Notes under the pieces: generated by a model
Told to the model about the DNA's origin: nothing
Databases searched by the model: none
The model's input: the letters and a program-made list of their open reading frames with translations, nothing else
Shown here: positions 1 through 9,125 of the stretch, one piece after another
Position numbering within the stretch: the first letter of the stretch is position 1
Layout: every line of letters begins with the position of its first letter
Made by a program: the position numbers and the translations under genes
Assembly: GCA_018222985.1 (NCBI GenBank)
Contig: JAAEZG010000001.1
Span: 62,001 to 126,000, forward strand
Origin: Gammaproteobacteria bacterium
GTDB taxonomy: Bacteria; Pseudomonadota; Gammaproteobacteria; Enterobacterales; Alteromonadaceae
Direction of reading: 5' to 3'
DNA length: 64,000 nt

Positions 1-2053
1 ACTCATCACCAACCAGTATGAGTGGCAGTTGGTCGTCGTCTTGCAGGGGCAATATATATTGCGAGTGCCAAGCGATTTGCTCAGGCTGATGCCGCAAAAA
101 ATAATCGGCGGTAAAGCGGCTCCATAATTCGTTAACGGCTTGTGCACTAAAGCCCAAGCTTAACAATAATCCCATTGCATGGGCTTGATGCTGGTGTACC
201 CGTTGGCGCATCTCATTGGCGGCAGAGGTTTTGCTGGTGGCTAAAAATTGCGTGGTTGCTTGGTATAAGTTTTCCAGCAAGGTGGCTTTCCAGTTATTCC
301 ACAGGCTACTGTTGGTGGCACGAATATCGGCCACGGTTAAGCAATATAAATAATCAAGCCGCCGCTGGGTTTTCACTGTATCCGCAAAATCACGAACCAC
401 TTCTGGGTCGTGAATATCACGCTTTTGTGCGGTGACAGACATGATCAGGTGATGACGTACCAACCAAGCAATCAGCTCGCCATCTGCTTCGGGCAACTCA
501 TGTTGGCGCGCAAAATTTAAAGCGTCTACTTCGCCAAGCTCGGAATGATCGCCGCCGCGGCCTTTCGCGATGTCGTGAAAAATGCCAGCCAGAAATAGCA
601 GTTCAGGCTTGTCCATGCGTTTGACAATGGCCGCGCACAATGGAAACTCTTGCTCAGCGTCTTCACTTTGGTAGCGGTATAAATTGCGTACTAGCCGGAA
701 GGTATGCTCATCAACGGTGTAAGCATGGAATAAGTCAAACTGCATTTGCCCGACAATTTGTTGCCACTGGGGCAAGTAATTCGCCAGTAACTGGTGTTTA
801 TGCATGAGCCGAAACGCCGCACCACAGCCTTGCGGGTGTCGCAACAACTGCATGAAAAGTTGGCGACATTGCGGATCGGAATTAAGTGGCTGGCGCAGTT
901 GCCGCCGCGCTTCACGCAACAAACGGATCGTGTGCGCTTGTAAGTGTTTTATTTGAGGATTTTTAGCTACCAACAACATGCAATGAAGCAGGTTTTGTTG
1001 GTTTTCAAACACGCCATCGTGGCGAGCCGCAATTAAACTGCCAATAGCTTCAAAATGCTCATCAAGCAGCTGCGGGTTAGGTTCGGTGCTGCGGCCTAAA
1101 ATGGTTTGCTCAAAAAACTGCAACAACATGTCGTTTAGTTCGGTAACGCCGACAACCGCATTGAAATAGTCTTTCATCATGGCTTCAACCGCCCGTTTAC
1201 CGGGCTGACCATAGCCTAACCGAGCAGCGACGCCCGGTTGATAGTCAAATAACAGGCGATCTTCTTTTTTGTCTGCTTCTAAGTGCAGCGCAAAACGAAT
1301 ACGGCCCAGTAATTGCTGGTATTCACGCAGCTCAAGGAGTTCTTCGGCGCTGATATAGCCATGTTGCACAAGGCTTTCGTCGCTTTGCGTATGAAAATGG
1401 CGCTTGGCTATCCAGCCAATGGTTTGAATGTCGCGTAGCCCACCCGGGTTGCTTTTTACGTTCGGTTCAAGGTTATACGACGTACCGTGATAACGTTGAT
1501 GACGCTGTTGTTGTTCTTCATACTTTGCTTGGTAAAAAGCGCGGCTTGTCCACGGAAATTCGCGCTGCATTTGCCATAAAAAACGCTCAGCAAGGGTGCT
1601 GTCGCCGCATATATAGCGCTGCTCCAGCAAGCTTGTGGCGACAGACACGTCGGCTGCAGCTTGCTCAATGCATTGGCGGGGGTTGCGTACGCTGTGGCCA
1701 ACATCGAGGCGTAAGTCCCAAAGCATTTGCACAAACTGACTAATTAGCTGCTCTTGTTCGGAAGAAAGCGGCTGCTGGTGCAAAAATAGTAAGTCGATGT
1801 CGGACTGTGGATGCAAGGTGCCGCGACCATAGCCCCCCACAGCGATAAGACTTATCGCCGAGTCGGGTAGCTCAAATTGCGCCCACAGCTGGGTTAATAA
1901 TTGATCGATGAATTCACTACGATGGGCCAGAAGATAATCGATATCAGCGGCGATAAAGGTTTCGGCTGACCAAGCTTGATAGGCTTCAAGGCAATCGCGC
2001 CCCGTGGCTAATGTGACCGTGGTTGGCCAGTTAGGTGGAGCGCTATGTGACAT
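1..2053 (-). CDS. glnD: Bifunctional uridylyltransferase/uridylyl-removing enzyme GlnD (3' end outside window)
   Basis: GlnD senses glutamine and adds or removes UMP on PII proteins, controlling nitrogen assimilation. The frame stays open from an ATG at 2053 (minus) to the window edge, giving 684 codons of a family usually near 880. A nucleotidyltransferase motif GGYGRGTLHPQSDIDLL lies near residues 70-90. A metal-binding HD segment (KGRGGDHSELG, then LVRHHLIMS) lies near residues 490-525. The last visible residues (IAWHSQYILPLQDDD) fall before the two C-terminal ACT domains, which are off-window. It starts 4 bases after the map stop, so the two are probably co-transcribed. The truncation is caused by the window, not by mutation. 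Confidence 0.96.
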   Translation of the reverse strand, partial: MSHSAPPNWPTTVTLATGRDCLEAYQAWSAETFIAADIDYLLAHRSEFIDQLLTQLWAQFELPDSAISLIAVGGYGRGTLHPQSDIDLLFLHQQPLSSEQEQLISQFVQMLWDLRLDVGHSVRNPRQCIEQAAADVSVATSLLEQRYICGDSTLAERFLWQMQREFPWTSRAFYQAKYEEQQQRHQRYHGTSYNLEPNVKSNPGGLRDIQTIGWIAKRHFHTQSDESLVQHGYISAEELLELREYQQLLGRIRFALHLEADKKEDRLLFDYQPGVAARLGYGQPGKRAVEAMMKDYFNAVVGVTELNDMLLQFFEQTILGRSTEPNPQLLDEHFEAIGSLIAARHDGVFENQQNLLHCMLLVAKNPQIKHLQAHTIRLLREARRQLRQPLNSDPQCRQLFMQLLRHPQGCGAAFRLMHKHQLLANYLPQWQQIVGQMQFDLFHAYTVDEHTFRLVRNLYRYQSEDAEQEFPLCAAIVKRMDKPELLFLAGIFHDIAKGRGGDHSELGEVDALNFARQHELPEADGELIAWLVRHHLIMSVTAQKRDIHDPEVVRDFADTVKTQRRLDYLYCLTVADIRATNSSLWNNWKATLLENLYQATTQFLATSKTSAANEMRQRVHQHQAHAMGLLLSLGFSAQAVNELWSRFTADYFLRHQPEQIAWHSQYILPLQDDDQLPLILVGDE

Positions 2054-2057
2054 GGGC

Positions 2058-2846
2058 TTAGTTGGTGTGGCGAATAATACGCGGCAGGTCTTCGTCGCTG
2101 CGTAAGGTTAATACTTCAACACCATCTTCGGTCACCAGTAAGGTGTGCTCCCATTGGGCGCTTAAACTACGGTCTTTGGTCAGTACCGTCCAACCGTCGC
2201 GCATGAGTTTTGTATGGCGTTTGCCGGCATTGACCATAGGCTCAATAGTAAAACACATGCCCGGTTCTAATAAGTCGCCTGTACCGGCAGTACCGTAATG
2301 CAAAATTTGTGGCTCTTCATGGAATACCGCGCCAATGCCGTGACCGCAATATTCACGCACAATAGAATAGCCATGTTGTTCTGCATGCTTTTGAATAACC
2401 GCAGCGAAGTCGCCCGTGCGCATACCCGGCTTGACCATTTTAATGGCCATGTACAGTGACTCTTGGGTAACCCGAATAAGGCGTTCTGCTAAAATACTTG
2501 GCTTACCGACCACAAACATTTTTGAGGTGTCGCCGTGATAACCATCTAGCTTCACGGTCACATCAAGGTTCAGAATGTCGCCTTCTTTGAGTGGCTTTTC
2601 GTTCGGTATGCCGTGACACACCACATGATTTAACGACGTACAAACCGACTTTGGAAACCCGTGGTAGTTCAATGGCGCAGGAATAGCACCGTGGTCGACG
2701 ATATAATCGTGACAAATTTGATTAATTTCGTCGGTGGTGACACCGGCTTTAATATATGGGCCAATCATTTCTAAAACGTCGGCTGCCAACTTACCTGCAG
2801 CACGCATTTTTTCGATTTCTTCAGGCGTTTTTATGGTAATGCTCAT
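2058..2846 (-). CDS. map: Type I methionine aminopeptidase
   Basis: Removes the initiator methionine from nascent proteins in the cytosol. At 262 aa it has the usual length of bacterial type Ia enzymes. The five metal ligands are visible: D95 and D106 (LDVTVKLDGYHGDTS), H169 (CGHGIG), E202 (FTIEPM) and E233 (WEHTLL). It is divergent from rpsB, the ordinary gammaproteobacterial arrangement, and lies immediately upstream of glnD. The ATG at 2846 is preceded by a weak purine-rich site (GAGGTG in mRNA sense is absent, but CACCTC on the plus strand reads GAGGTG on the minus). Confidence 0.98.
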   Translation of the reverse strand: MSITIKTPEEIEKMRAAGKLAADVLEMIGPYIKAGVTTDEINQICHDYIVDHGAIPAPLNYHGFPKSVCTSLNHVVCHGIPNEKPLKEGDILNLDVTVKLDGYHGDTSKMFVVGKPSILAERLIRVTQESLYMAIKMVKPGMRTGDFAAVIQKHAEQHGYSIVREYCGHGIGAVFHEEPQILHYGTAGTGDLLEPGMCFTIEPMVNAGKRHTKLMRDGWTVLTKDRSLSAQWEHTLLVTEDGVEVLTLRSDEDLPRIIRHTN

Positions 2847-2954
2847 GAGGTGTTAATAATCCCTACGCAGTTTCGGTGCTTCAATGTGAAGCAAAGCCGT
2901 AAAATATTGCGCTAGTTTACCAATAAAGAGGGTGGTCGTGAAGCGCTGAAAAAC

Positions 2955-2984
2955 TTGATTTATAGGCTTTGTTTATGGTATAAA
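2955..2984 (+). promoter_or_regulatory. Candidate sigma-70 promoter of rpsB-tsf
   Basis: TTGATT at 2955-2960 and TATAAA at 2979-2984 are separated by 18 bases. The predicted transcript would start near 2991 and carry a leader of about 150 bases before rpsB. It is the best sigma-70 match in the map-rpsB spacer. Assignment is by eye only. Confidence 0.6.
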
Positions 2985-2990
2985 GCGCCC

Positions 2991-3140
2991 GCAATTTTTA
3001 ATTGCAAAAACTAACTTAAACACACACATACATCGACACATAGGTCGGGGTGCCCAAAAACTAGCGGCTAACATGGTTGCAGAGTATGGGTCGAACTATG
3101 GGATGTATGGAGGCATAACCCCTTAAAAAGGAAAAAGATC
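2991..3140 (+). promoter_or_regulatory. rpsB leader, candidate S2 autoregulatory (t44-like) RNA
   Basis: About 150 transcribed but untranslated bases precede rpsB. In gammaproteobacteria this position carries a conserved structured leader (t44/rpsB leader) through which S2 represses rpsB-tsf. Here a GGGGTG block near 3047-3052 can pair with the ACCCCTT block just before the gene (3118-3124), enclosing a G-rich segment ending GGGATGTATGGAGG. The position and the closing helix support the call. I have not folded the sequence or matched it to a covariance model. Confidence 0.5.
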
Positions 3141-3872
3141 ATGGCAAACGTGTCAATGCGTGACATGCTGAAAGCTGGTGTACATTTTGGTCACCAAACC
3201 CGTTTCTGGAACCCAAAAATGAAGCCGTTCATTTTTGGCGCGCGTAACAAGATTCATATCATCAACCTTGAAAAAACTGTGCCGATGTTCAACGACGCGT
3301 TGAATTTCTTGCAACACGTTGCTTCAAACAAAGGTAAAATTTTGTTTGTTGGTACTAAGCGTGCGGCATCTCAGCCAGTTCAAGAAGCAGCAGTGAGCTG
3401 TAACCAGTTCTTTGTTAATCATCGTTGGTTAGGTGGTATGTTGACTAACTGGAAAACAGTTCGTCAGTCAATCAAGCGCTTAAAAGAACTTGAAACCATG
3501 AGCCAAGACGGTACGTTCGAAAAGCTGACCAAGAAAGAAGCGTTGGTTAACACCCGCGAAATGGAAAAGCTTGAGAAGAGCCTTGGCGGTATTAAAGATA
3601 TGGCTGGCTTGCCAGACGTATTGTTTGTAATTGATGCTGATCACGAGCACATTGCAATTAAAGAAGCGAATAACTTGGGCATTCCAGTTATCTCGGTTGT
3701 TGATACCAACTCAAACCCTGATGGCGTTGATTACGTAATTCCTGGCAACGACGATGCGATTCGTGCGGTACAGTTGTACCTGAACGCTGCAGCTACTGCT
3801 ATTAACGACGCGCGTGGCGCTGTTGTTGAAGGCAAAGCTGACGATTTCGTTGAAGCTGAAGAAACTGAATAA
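3141..3872 (+). CDS. rpsB: 30S ribosomal protein S2
   Basis: Structural protein of the small ribosomal subunit, needed for S1 binding. The 243-aa product matches the family length. It has the N-terminal [22 protein letters not shown] segment, the [14 protein letters not shown] motif near residues 93-106 and the [19 protein letters not shown] segment near 160. An AAAAGGAAAAAG ribosome site precedes the ATG. tsf follows after 25 bases, the conserved rpsB-tsf operon. Confidence 0.99.
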   Translation: MANVSMRDMLKAGVHFGHQTRFWNPKMKPFIFGARNKIHIINLEKTVPMFNDALNFLQHVASNKGKILFVGTKRAASQPVQEAAVSCNQFFVNHRWLGGMLTNWKTVRQSIKRLKELETMSQDGTFEKLTKKEALVNTREMEKLEKSLGGIKDMAGLPDVLFVIDADHEHIAIKEANNLGIPVISVVDTNSNPDGVDYVIPGNDDAIRAVQLYLNAAATAINDARGAVVEGKADDFVEAEETE

Positions 3873-3897
3873 AGTCATCTGATTAGAGGACAAATAC

Positions 3898-4776
3898 ATG
3901 GCTATTACAGCAGCTCTGGTTAAAGAACTGCGCGAGCGCACTGGCGCTGGCATGATGGATTGCAAAAAAGCATTGGAAGAGACCGGCGGCGATATCGACG
4001 CGGCGATCGAAAATATGCGTAAAAGTGGTCAAGCGAAAGCAGCTAAGAAAGCTGGTCGCGTAGCTGCTGAAGGTGTAATCCTGACTAAAACCGAAGGTAA
4101 CGTAGGTACTTTGGTTGAATTGAACTGTGAAACTGACTTCGTTGCACGTGACGAAAGCTTCTTAGCTTTCGGTGACAAAGTCATCAACGCTGCATTTAGC
4201 AACAAGCATTCTGATGTTGAAGCGCTTAAAGCGACGAACATTGGTGACGGCACTGTTGAAGAAGTTCGTGAAGCTTTGGTTGCGAAAATCGGTGAGAACA
4301 TGAATGTTCGCCGCGTTATCACTCTTGAAGGTGGTGACTTGGTAGAAGCTTATGTTCACGGCGGTCGTATTGGCGTGTTGGTTGCTATTACTGGCGGTGA
4401 CGCTGACTTAGCAAAAGACATCGCAATGCACGTAGCTGCAAGTGCTCCACAGTTTGTGAAGCCAGAAGACGTATCAGCAGAAGTTGTTGAGAAAGAACGC
4501 GCAATTCAACTTGATATCGCAATGCAAAGTGGCAAGCCACAAGACATCGCTGAGAAAATGGTTGAAGGTCGTATGCGTAAATTCACTGGCGAGATCAGCT
4601 TAACTGGTCAAGCGTTTGTGAAAGATCCTTCAATGACTGTTGCTGACTTGCTGAAGCAAAAAGGTGCTGACGTTCTTACTTTTGTTCGCTTTGAAGTGGG
4701 CGAAGGTATTGAGAAGAAGTCAGAAGACTTTGCTGCTGAAGTTCAAGCACAAATGGCTGCAGCGAAAAAGGCTTAA
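3898..4776 (+). CDS. tsf: Translation elongation factor Ts
   Basis: Guanine-nucleotide exchange factor that regenerates EF-Tu-GTP. The protein is 292 aa. The N-terminal UBA-like region ([18 protein letters not shown]) and the TDF motif at residues 79-81 that inserts into EF-Tu are both present. The spacing after rpsB (25 bases, AGAGGACAAATAC before ATG) fits co-transcription. An intrinsic terminator follows at 4821-4853, closing the rpsB-tsf unit. Confidence 0.99.
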   Translation: MAITAALVKELRERTGAGMMDCKKALEETGGDIDAAIENMRKSGQAKAAKKAGRVAAEGVILTKTEGNVGTLVELNCETDFVARDESFLAFGDKVINAAFSNKHSDVEALKATNIGDGTVEEVREALVAKIGENMNVRRVITLEGGDLVEAYVHGGRIGVLVAITGGDADLAKDIAMHVAASAPQFVKPEDVSAEVVEKERAIQLDIAMQSGKPQDIAEKMVEGRMRKFTGEISLTGQAFVKDPSMTVADLLKQKGADVLTFVRFEVGEGIEKKSEDFAAEVQAQMAAAKKA

Positions 4777-4820
4777 TGCCAATGACGCTAGCCACGACGA
4801 GCTACAGTCGATAATAGAAA

Positions 4821-4853
4821 CCGCATCTTGCTCGGCAGGATGCGGTTTTTTTT
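4821..4853 (+). terminator. Intrinsic terminator after tsf
   Basis: A 10-bp stem, CCGCATCTTG with CAGGATGCGG (one T-G wobble), has a 5-base loop CTCGG and is followed by eight T residues. It lies 44 bases beyond the tsf stop and separates rpsB-tsf from pyrH-frr. Confidence 0.9.
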
Positions 4854-4894
4854 AGGGTAAAACCCAATAAAAAACCTGAACATGGAGCGAACTG

Positions 4895-5638
4895 ATGACA
4901 CCAACCAAACCTGCATACCGTCGCGTGCTACTGAAATTAAGTGGTGAAGCGTTAATGGGCGATGAGCCTTTTGGCATTGATGCAAAAGTTCTGGACCGAA
5001 TGGCTCAGGAAATTAAAGAACTTGTTGAACTAGGCGTTCAAGTAGGCCTGGTTATTGGTGGCGGTAACTTGTTCCGCGGTGAAGGCCTAGCGAAAGCAGG
5101 TATGAACCGTGTTGTTGGTGACCACATGGGTATGCTAGCAACGGTTATGAACGGCTTGGCTATGCGCGACGCATTGCACCGTGCATTTGTTAATGCCCGT
5201 TTGATGTCAGCCATTGAACTTAACGGCGTGTGTGATAGTTATAACTGGGCCGATGCGATTAGCTTGCTGAAGTCGGGGCGTGTGGTGATTTTCTCGGCAG
5301 GTACCGGTAACCCGTTTTTTACGACAGACTCAGCAGCGTGCTTACGCGGTATTGAAATTGAAGCCGATTTAGTTCTGAAAGGCACCAAAGTTGATGGCGT
5401 TTATTCAGCCGACCCAGTGAAAGATCCAAATGCGCAACTTTACAGCCAAATCAGTTATACTGATGTACTGCAAAAGCAGTTAAAAGTAATGGATTTAGCC
5501 GCGTTTACCTTAGCGCGCGACCATAATCTGCCAATTCGGGTATTTAACATGAATAAACCTGGCGCCTTGCGCGCGGTGATTATGGGTGAAGAAGAAGGTA
5601 CACTCATTGCAAATGAAAGCGTGATTGAGCAAGCATAA
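4895..5638 (+). CDS. pyrH: UMP kinase
   Basis: Phosphorylates UMP to UDP in pyrimidine nucleotide synthesis. It belongs to the amino-acid kinase fold and is unrelated to eukaryotic UMP/CMP kinases. The 247-aa product has the KLSGEAL phosphate-binding start near residue 13, [10 protein letters not shown] near 54-63, the [11 protein letters not shown] segment near 148, and [13 protein letters not shown] in the C-terminal half. It lies 12 bases upstream of frr, the usual pyrH-frr pair. Confidence 0.98.
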   Translation: MTPTKPAYRRVLLKLSGEALMGDEPFGIDAKVLDRMAQEIKELVELGVQVGLVIGGGNLFRGEGLAKAGMNRVVGDHMGMLATVMNGLAMRDALHRAFVNARLMSAIELNGVCDSYNWADAISLLKSGRVVIFSAGTGNPFFTTDSAACLRGIEIEADLVLKGTKVDGVYSADPVKDPNAQLYSQISYTDVLQKQLKVMDLAAFTLARDHNLPIRVFNMNKPGALRAVIMGEEEGTLIANESVIEQA

Positions 5639-5650
5639 AGGAAATAAAAC

Positions 5651-6208
5651 GTGATTAACGAGATTAAGCAAGACGCTAAACAGCGTATGGAAAAGAGCGT
5701 AGAAGCGCTGCGTTCACAAATTTCTAAGGTGCGCACCGGGCGTGCTCACCCAAGTATTCTAGATGGCGTTATGGTGCCATATTATGGGGTTGATACTCCG
5801 TTGAAGCAGTTGGCGAATATTACGGTTGAAGATTCACGCACGTTAGCTTTGACGGTTTTTGACAAATCATCAGCTGGTGCGGTTGAAAAAGCCATTATGA
5901 CTTCTGACTTGGGCCTAAACCCAGCTTCAGCTGGCACCGTTATTCGCGTGCCGTTACCGCCGTTAACCGAAGAGCGTCGCCGCGACTTGGTAAAAGTTGT
6001 GCGCAATGAAGCAGAGCAAGGGCGTGTAGCGGTGCGTAATATTCGTCGTGATGCGAACAGTGACTTAAAAGAGTTATTAAAAGAGAAAGAGATCACTGAA
6101 GACGAAGAGCGTAAAGGTACTGAAGAAATTCAAAAGCTTACAGATACTTACATTGCGAAAATTGACGAGCTTCTGGCAGAAAAAGAAAAAGATTTGATGG
6201 AAGTTTAA
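5651..6208 (+). CDS. frr: Ribosome recycling factor
   Basis: Splits post-termination ribosomes together with EF-G. The 185-aa protein has the family length and the conserved [14 protein letters not shown] segment near residues 27-40 and the [13 protein letters not shown] segment near 102. It ends in the long helix [12 protein letters not shown]. The start is GTG at 5651, placed 5 bases after AAAGGAAATA. It is co-transcribed with pyrH and followed by a terminator at 6240-6272. Confidence 0.98.
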   Translation: MINEIKQDAKQRMEKSVEALRSQISKVRTGRAHPSILDGVMVPYYGVDTPLKQLANITVEDSRTLALTVFDKSSAGAVEKAIMTSDLGLNPASAGTVIRVPLPPLTEERRRDLVKVVRNEAEQGRVAVRNIRRDANSDLKELLKEKEITEDEERKGTEEIQKLTDTYIAKIDELLAEKEKDLMEV

Positions 6209-6228
6209 GCAGTTGCTCTGGAACCACG

Positions 6229-6257
6229 TTGGTGGATAGCGCCGTGTCAGGTATACT
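6229..6257 (+). promoter_or_regulatory. Candidate uppS promoter nested in the frr terminator
   Basis: TTGGTG at 6229-6234 and TATACT at 6252-6257 have the ideal 17-base spacing. The -10 box lies in the loop of the frr terminator hairpin. A transcript would begin near 6264 with a leader of about 20 bases before the uppS ATG at 6283. Confidence 0.55.
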
Positions 6258-6272
6258 CGCACGGCGTTTTTT
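6240..6272 (+). terminator. Intrinsic terminator after frr
   Basis: CGCCGTG (6240-6246) pairs perfectly with CACGGCG (6260-6266), followed by six T residues. It lies 31 bases after frr. Its presence argues against the far-upstream TTG at 6229 as the uppS start. Confidence 0.82.
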
Positions 6273-6282
6273 CTTGTATGGC

Positions 6283-7062
6283 ATGACTATGACAACAGCG
6301 GAAGTCTCAACAATTAAAATGCCGCGACATGTGGCAATTATCATGGATGGTAATGGGCGCTGGGCCAAATTGCGCGGCAAACGTCGAACCTTCGGGCACA
6401 AAGCCGGAGCTGAGGCAGTGCGCGCGGCGGTGCAGTTTGCGCGTAAAAAAGGCATTGAGTCACTCACGTTATTTGCGTTTAGTAGCGAAAATTGGAAGCG
6501 TCCTGAGCAAGAAGTTTCAGTATTAATGGAGCTTTTTATGACGGTGCTCAAACGCGAAGTGAAGAAGCTACATAAGCATAACGTGCGGTTACGAATTGTT
6601 GGTGACAAGTCTGCATTTAGCGCTCGGCTGCAAAAGCAAATGCTCGAGGCTGAAACTTTAACGGCGGCAAATACCGCGTTAAATTTAAATATAGCGGCAA
6701 ATTATGGTGGGCGTTGGGACATTGTTCAGGCAACGCAAAAACTAGCGAAACAAGTTCAAGCGGGGCAGTTGCAACCAGACGCAATTACCGAAACGATGTT
6801 AGCTGAGCAACTTGAACTAGCCGACCAACCCATTCCTGATTTGTTAATAAGAACAGGTGGCGAACACCGAATTAGTAATTTTCTGTTATGGCAACTGGCC
6901 TATGCAGAGTTCTATTTTAGTAAGGTACTATGGCCTGACTTTGATGACCGCGAATTTGCTGCGGCCATTGCTGATTTTAGCTGTCGCGAACGCCGTTTTG
7001 GGCTAACTAGCGAGCAGTTACAACAAGCCATTTTAGATACCGATGTGACAACCGGGGAATAA
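6283..7062 (+). CDS. uppS: Undecaprenyl diphosphate synthase (cis-prenyltransferase)
   Basis: Condenses isopentenyl diphosphate with farnesyl diphosphate to make the C55 carrier lipid for peptidoglycan and O-antigen. From the ATG at 6283 the product is 259 aa. Family motifs are [11 protein letters not shown] with catalytic D22, [11 protein letters not shown], and [19 protein letters not shown] in the C-terminal third. A longer frame begins at a TTG at 6229, but that overlaps the frr terminator and adds non-conserved residues. A second ATG at 6289 is also possible. It is followed by cdsA and dxr, an order shared with Pseudomonas and Shewanella rather than E. coli. Confidence 0.96.
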   Translation: MTMTTAEVSTIKMPRHVAIIMDGNGRWAKLRGKRRTFGHKAGAEAVRAAVQFARKKGIESLTLFAFSSENWKRPEQEVSVLMELFMTVLKREVKKLHKHNVRLRIVGDKSAFSARLQKQMLEAETLTAANTALNLNIAANYGGRWDIVQATQKLAKQVQAGQLQPDAITETMLAEQLELADQPIPDLLIRTGGEHRISNFLLWQLAYAEFYFSKVLWPDFDDREFAAAIADFSCRERRFGLTSEQLQQAILDTDVTTGE

Positions 7063-7063
7063 T

Positions 7064-7927
7064 TTGCTGAAACAACGTTTACTTACTGCGATTATTTTAA
7101 TTCCGCTAGCTTTATATGTGGTTTTTGCTTTGCCGTTGTTTTGGTTCGCGGCCGCAGTACTTCTACTTATGACAGCTGGGGCTTGGGAATGGGCACCACT
7201 GATGAACGTGACGCGTCGTAGCGGGCGTATTGCGTATACGGTATTTATTGCTGCGGCTTTAGCATGGCTAATGTGGGCTGTGCCGCTTGATAAAGTTTGG
7301 CAAGATGACGAGTTGGCCCCAATCATTTATGGGCTGATTGTTGCCGGCTGTTTATGGTGGCTGGTCGCCATTGTGTTGGTCATCAATTACCCGCGTAGCC
7401 GTCGCGTTTGGTCACGTACACGCTCCATTGTTGGAGTGTTTGGCATTCTAACCTTGCTGCCAGCATGGGCTGGCCTAGTCGCGGTTCGTTCATTGAACTA
7501 CGCAGAACAGCCATTGTTTGGTGGCTTCGCTGTGCTTTTTGTACTGCTACTGGTATGGGCAGCCGACGTTGGCGCCTATTTTGCTGGGGTTAAATACGGC
7601 CGCAATAAATTAATGCCGGCCGTTAGCCCAGGCAAAACCATGGAAGGCCTTTGTGGCGGTATTACCTTGGCCTTTGTGGTGATGATGGTACTGGCACACT
7701 GGTTAAAAATTCCTGCCGAGCAGTTCTCTGGCTATTACATTACCGGTTTGGTGACTGTTATTGCGTCTGTGTTTGGTGACTTGAATGAGAGTATGTTTAA
7801 GCGCTGCGCTGGGGTAAAAGACAGTGGTTCACTACTACCTGGGCATGGTGGCATACTAGACAGAATTGATAGTTTAACTGCGGCACTACCGATATTTACG
7901 TTATCTTATTTGTGGTTTTTAGCCTGA
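7064..7927 (+). CDS. cdsA: Phosphatidate cytidylyltransferase
   Basis: Inner-membrane enzyme that makes CDP-diacylglycerol from phosphatidate and CTP, the branch point for all phospholipids. The 287-aa protein is very hydrophobic with about eight membrane segments. The C-terminal family signature ([25 protein letters not shown]) starts near residue 246. The start is TTG at 7064, one base after the uppS stop, with GGGGAA upstream. dxr begins one base after its stop. Confidence 0.97.
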   Translation: MLKQRLLTAIILIPLALYVVFALPLFWFAAAVLLLMTAGAWEWAPLMNVTRRSGRIAYTVFIAAALAWLMWAVPLDKVWQDDELAPIIYGLIVAGCLWWLVAIVLVINYPRSRRVWSRTRSIVGVFGILTLLPAWAGLVAVRSLNYAEQPLFGGFAVLFVLLLVWAADVGAYFAGVKYGRNKLMPAVSPGKTMEGLCGGITLAFVVMMVLAHWLKIPAEQFSGYYITGLVTVIASVFGDLNESMFKRCAGVKDSGSLLPGHGGILDRIDSLTAALPIFTLSYLWFLA

Positions 7928-7928
7928 T

Positions 7929-9125
7929 ATGAAGCAACGCATTACCTTACTTGGCGCAACCGGTTCTATTGGCCAGAATACTCTGGCAGTGATGGCGACC
8001 GAGCCTGAGCGGTTTGAGTTGTTTGCCGCCACAGCGAACGGTAATGTCGATGCAATGGCGACGATTTGTCAGCAATATCAGCCGCGTTATGCGGTCATGG
8101 CTGATGAAACCGCTGCCGCAGCGCTGCGTGAGCGAATTTCTTTACTATCAGCAAAAACAGAAGTGCTGAGTGGGCCCCAAGCACTAGCTGAAGTGGCAAG
8201 CGCTGCCGAAGTTGACACGGTGATGGCTGCCATAGTTGGGGCCGCGGGCTTGCTACCGACCATGGCCGCCGTAAAAGCTGGTAAGCGCGTGTTGCTTGCC
8301 AACAAAGAAGCCTTAGTTATGTCTGGCCAGCTATTTATGGACGCGGTTGCCCATTATGGTGCCGAGCTACTGCCCATCGACAGCGAACATAACGCAATTT
8401 ATCAATGCTTACCAGCCGAAGTGCAGCAGCCGCTCGGGCATGCTGACTTAGCTAGCGCAGGTATTCACCAAATATTGCTCACCGGTTCGGGCGGGCCATT
8501 TCGTCAATTACCAATTGCTGAGCTGGCTTCACAAACACCCGCTGCAGCCTGTAATCACCCGAATTGGTCCATGGGCCAGAAAATCTCCGTTGACTCAGCA
8601 ACCATGCTCAATAAAGGCTTAGAGTACATTGAAGCGCGTTGGCTGTTTAACTGCCAACCTGAGCAGCTTCAGGTTGTGGTGCATCCGCAAAGCGTGATTC
8701 ACTCCATGGTCAGTTACATTGATGGCTCCGTACTCGCGCAATTGGGCCAGCCTGATATGCGCACGCCTATTGCCTATGGCTTAGGTTACCCTGAGCGTAT
8801 TCACAGTGGCGTGCAGCCGCTCGACTTTATGCAAATAGCCGAGTTAACCTTTATGCCTGCCGAGCCGCAGCGTTATCCTTGTTTGCAGCTAGCTATTGAT
8901 GCGTGTTGGGAAGGCCAGTGGGCGACCACCACATTAAACGCCGCTAACGAAATTGCCGTGGCTGCTTTCTTGGCAGAACGTATTCCGTTCACCGCTATTG
9001 CTCAGGTTTGTGATAGGGTATTACAACAAATAACGGCTGGGCAGTTGAGCTCCATCGAGGCATTGATAAACCTTGACCAGCAAGCACGTCAACTGGCGCA
9101 GCAACACGTAGAGCGAGTGCAGTAA
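7929..9125 (+). CDS. dxr: 1-deoxy-D-xylulose 5-phosphate reductoisomerase
   Basis: Converts DXP to MEP with NADPH, the committed step of the non-mevalonate isoprenoid pathway. The 398-aa protein has the nucleotide-binding [11 protein letters not shown] at residues 8-18, [11 protein letters not shown] near 123-133, the metal site DSEHNAIYQ near 150, and the flexible-loop and active-site segment [20 protein letters not shown] near 215-235. The stop overlaps the rseP start by one base (TAATG). The product feeds the ispD and ispF steps encoded later in the window and ultimately uppS. Confidence 0.98.
   Translation: MKQRITLLGATGSIGQNTLAVMATEPERFELFAATANGNVDAMATICQQYQPRYAVMADETAAAALRERISLLSAKTEVLSGPQALAEVASAAEVDTVMAAIVGAAGLLPTMAAVKAGKRVLLANKEALVMSGQLFMDAVAHYGAELLPIDSEHNAIYQCLPAEVQQPLGHADLASAGIHQILLTGSGGPFRQLPIAELASQTPAAACNHPNWSMGQKISVDSATMLNKGLEYIEARWLFNCQPEQLQVVVHPQSVIHSMVSYIDGSVLAQLGQPDMRTPIAYGLGYPERIHSGVQPLDFMQIAELTFMPAEPQRYPCLQLAIDACWEGQWATTTLNAANEIAVAAFLAERIPFTAIAQVCDRVLQQITAGQLSSIEALINLDQQARQLAQQHVERVQ

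Noticed and set aside
2878-2892. GCTTCA-ATG-TGAAGC palindrome upstream of map
   Set aside because: A 6-bp stem with a 3-base loop and no T-run; no matching regulator site recognised, so too little to support a feature.
6229-6282. N-terminal extension of uppS from a TTG at 6229
   Set aside because: It would translate through a strong terminator and adds residues not found in the family; ATG 6283 gives the usual length.
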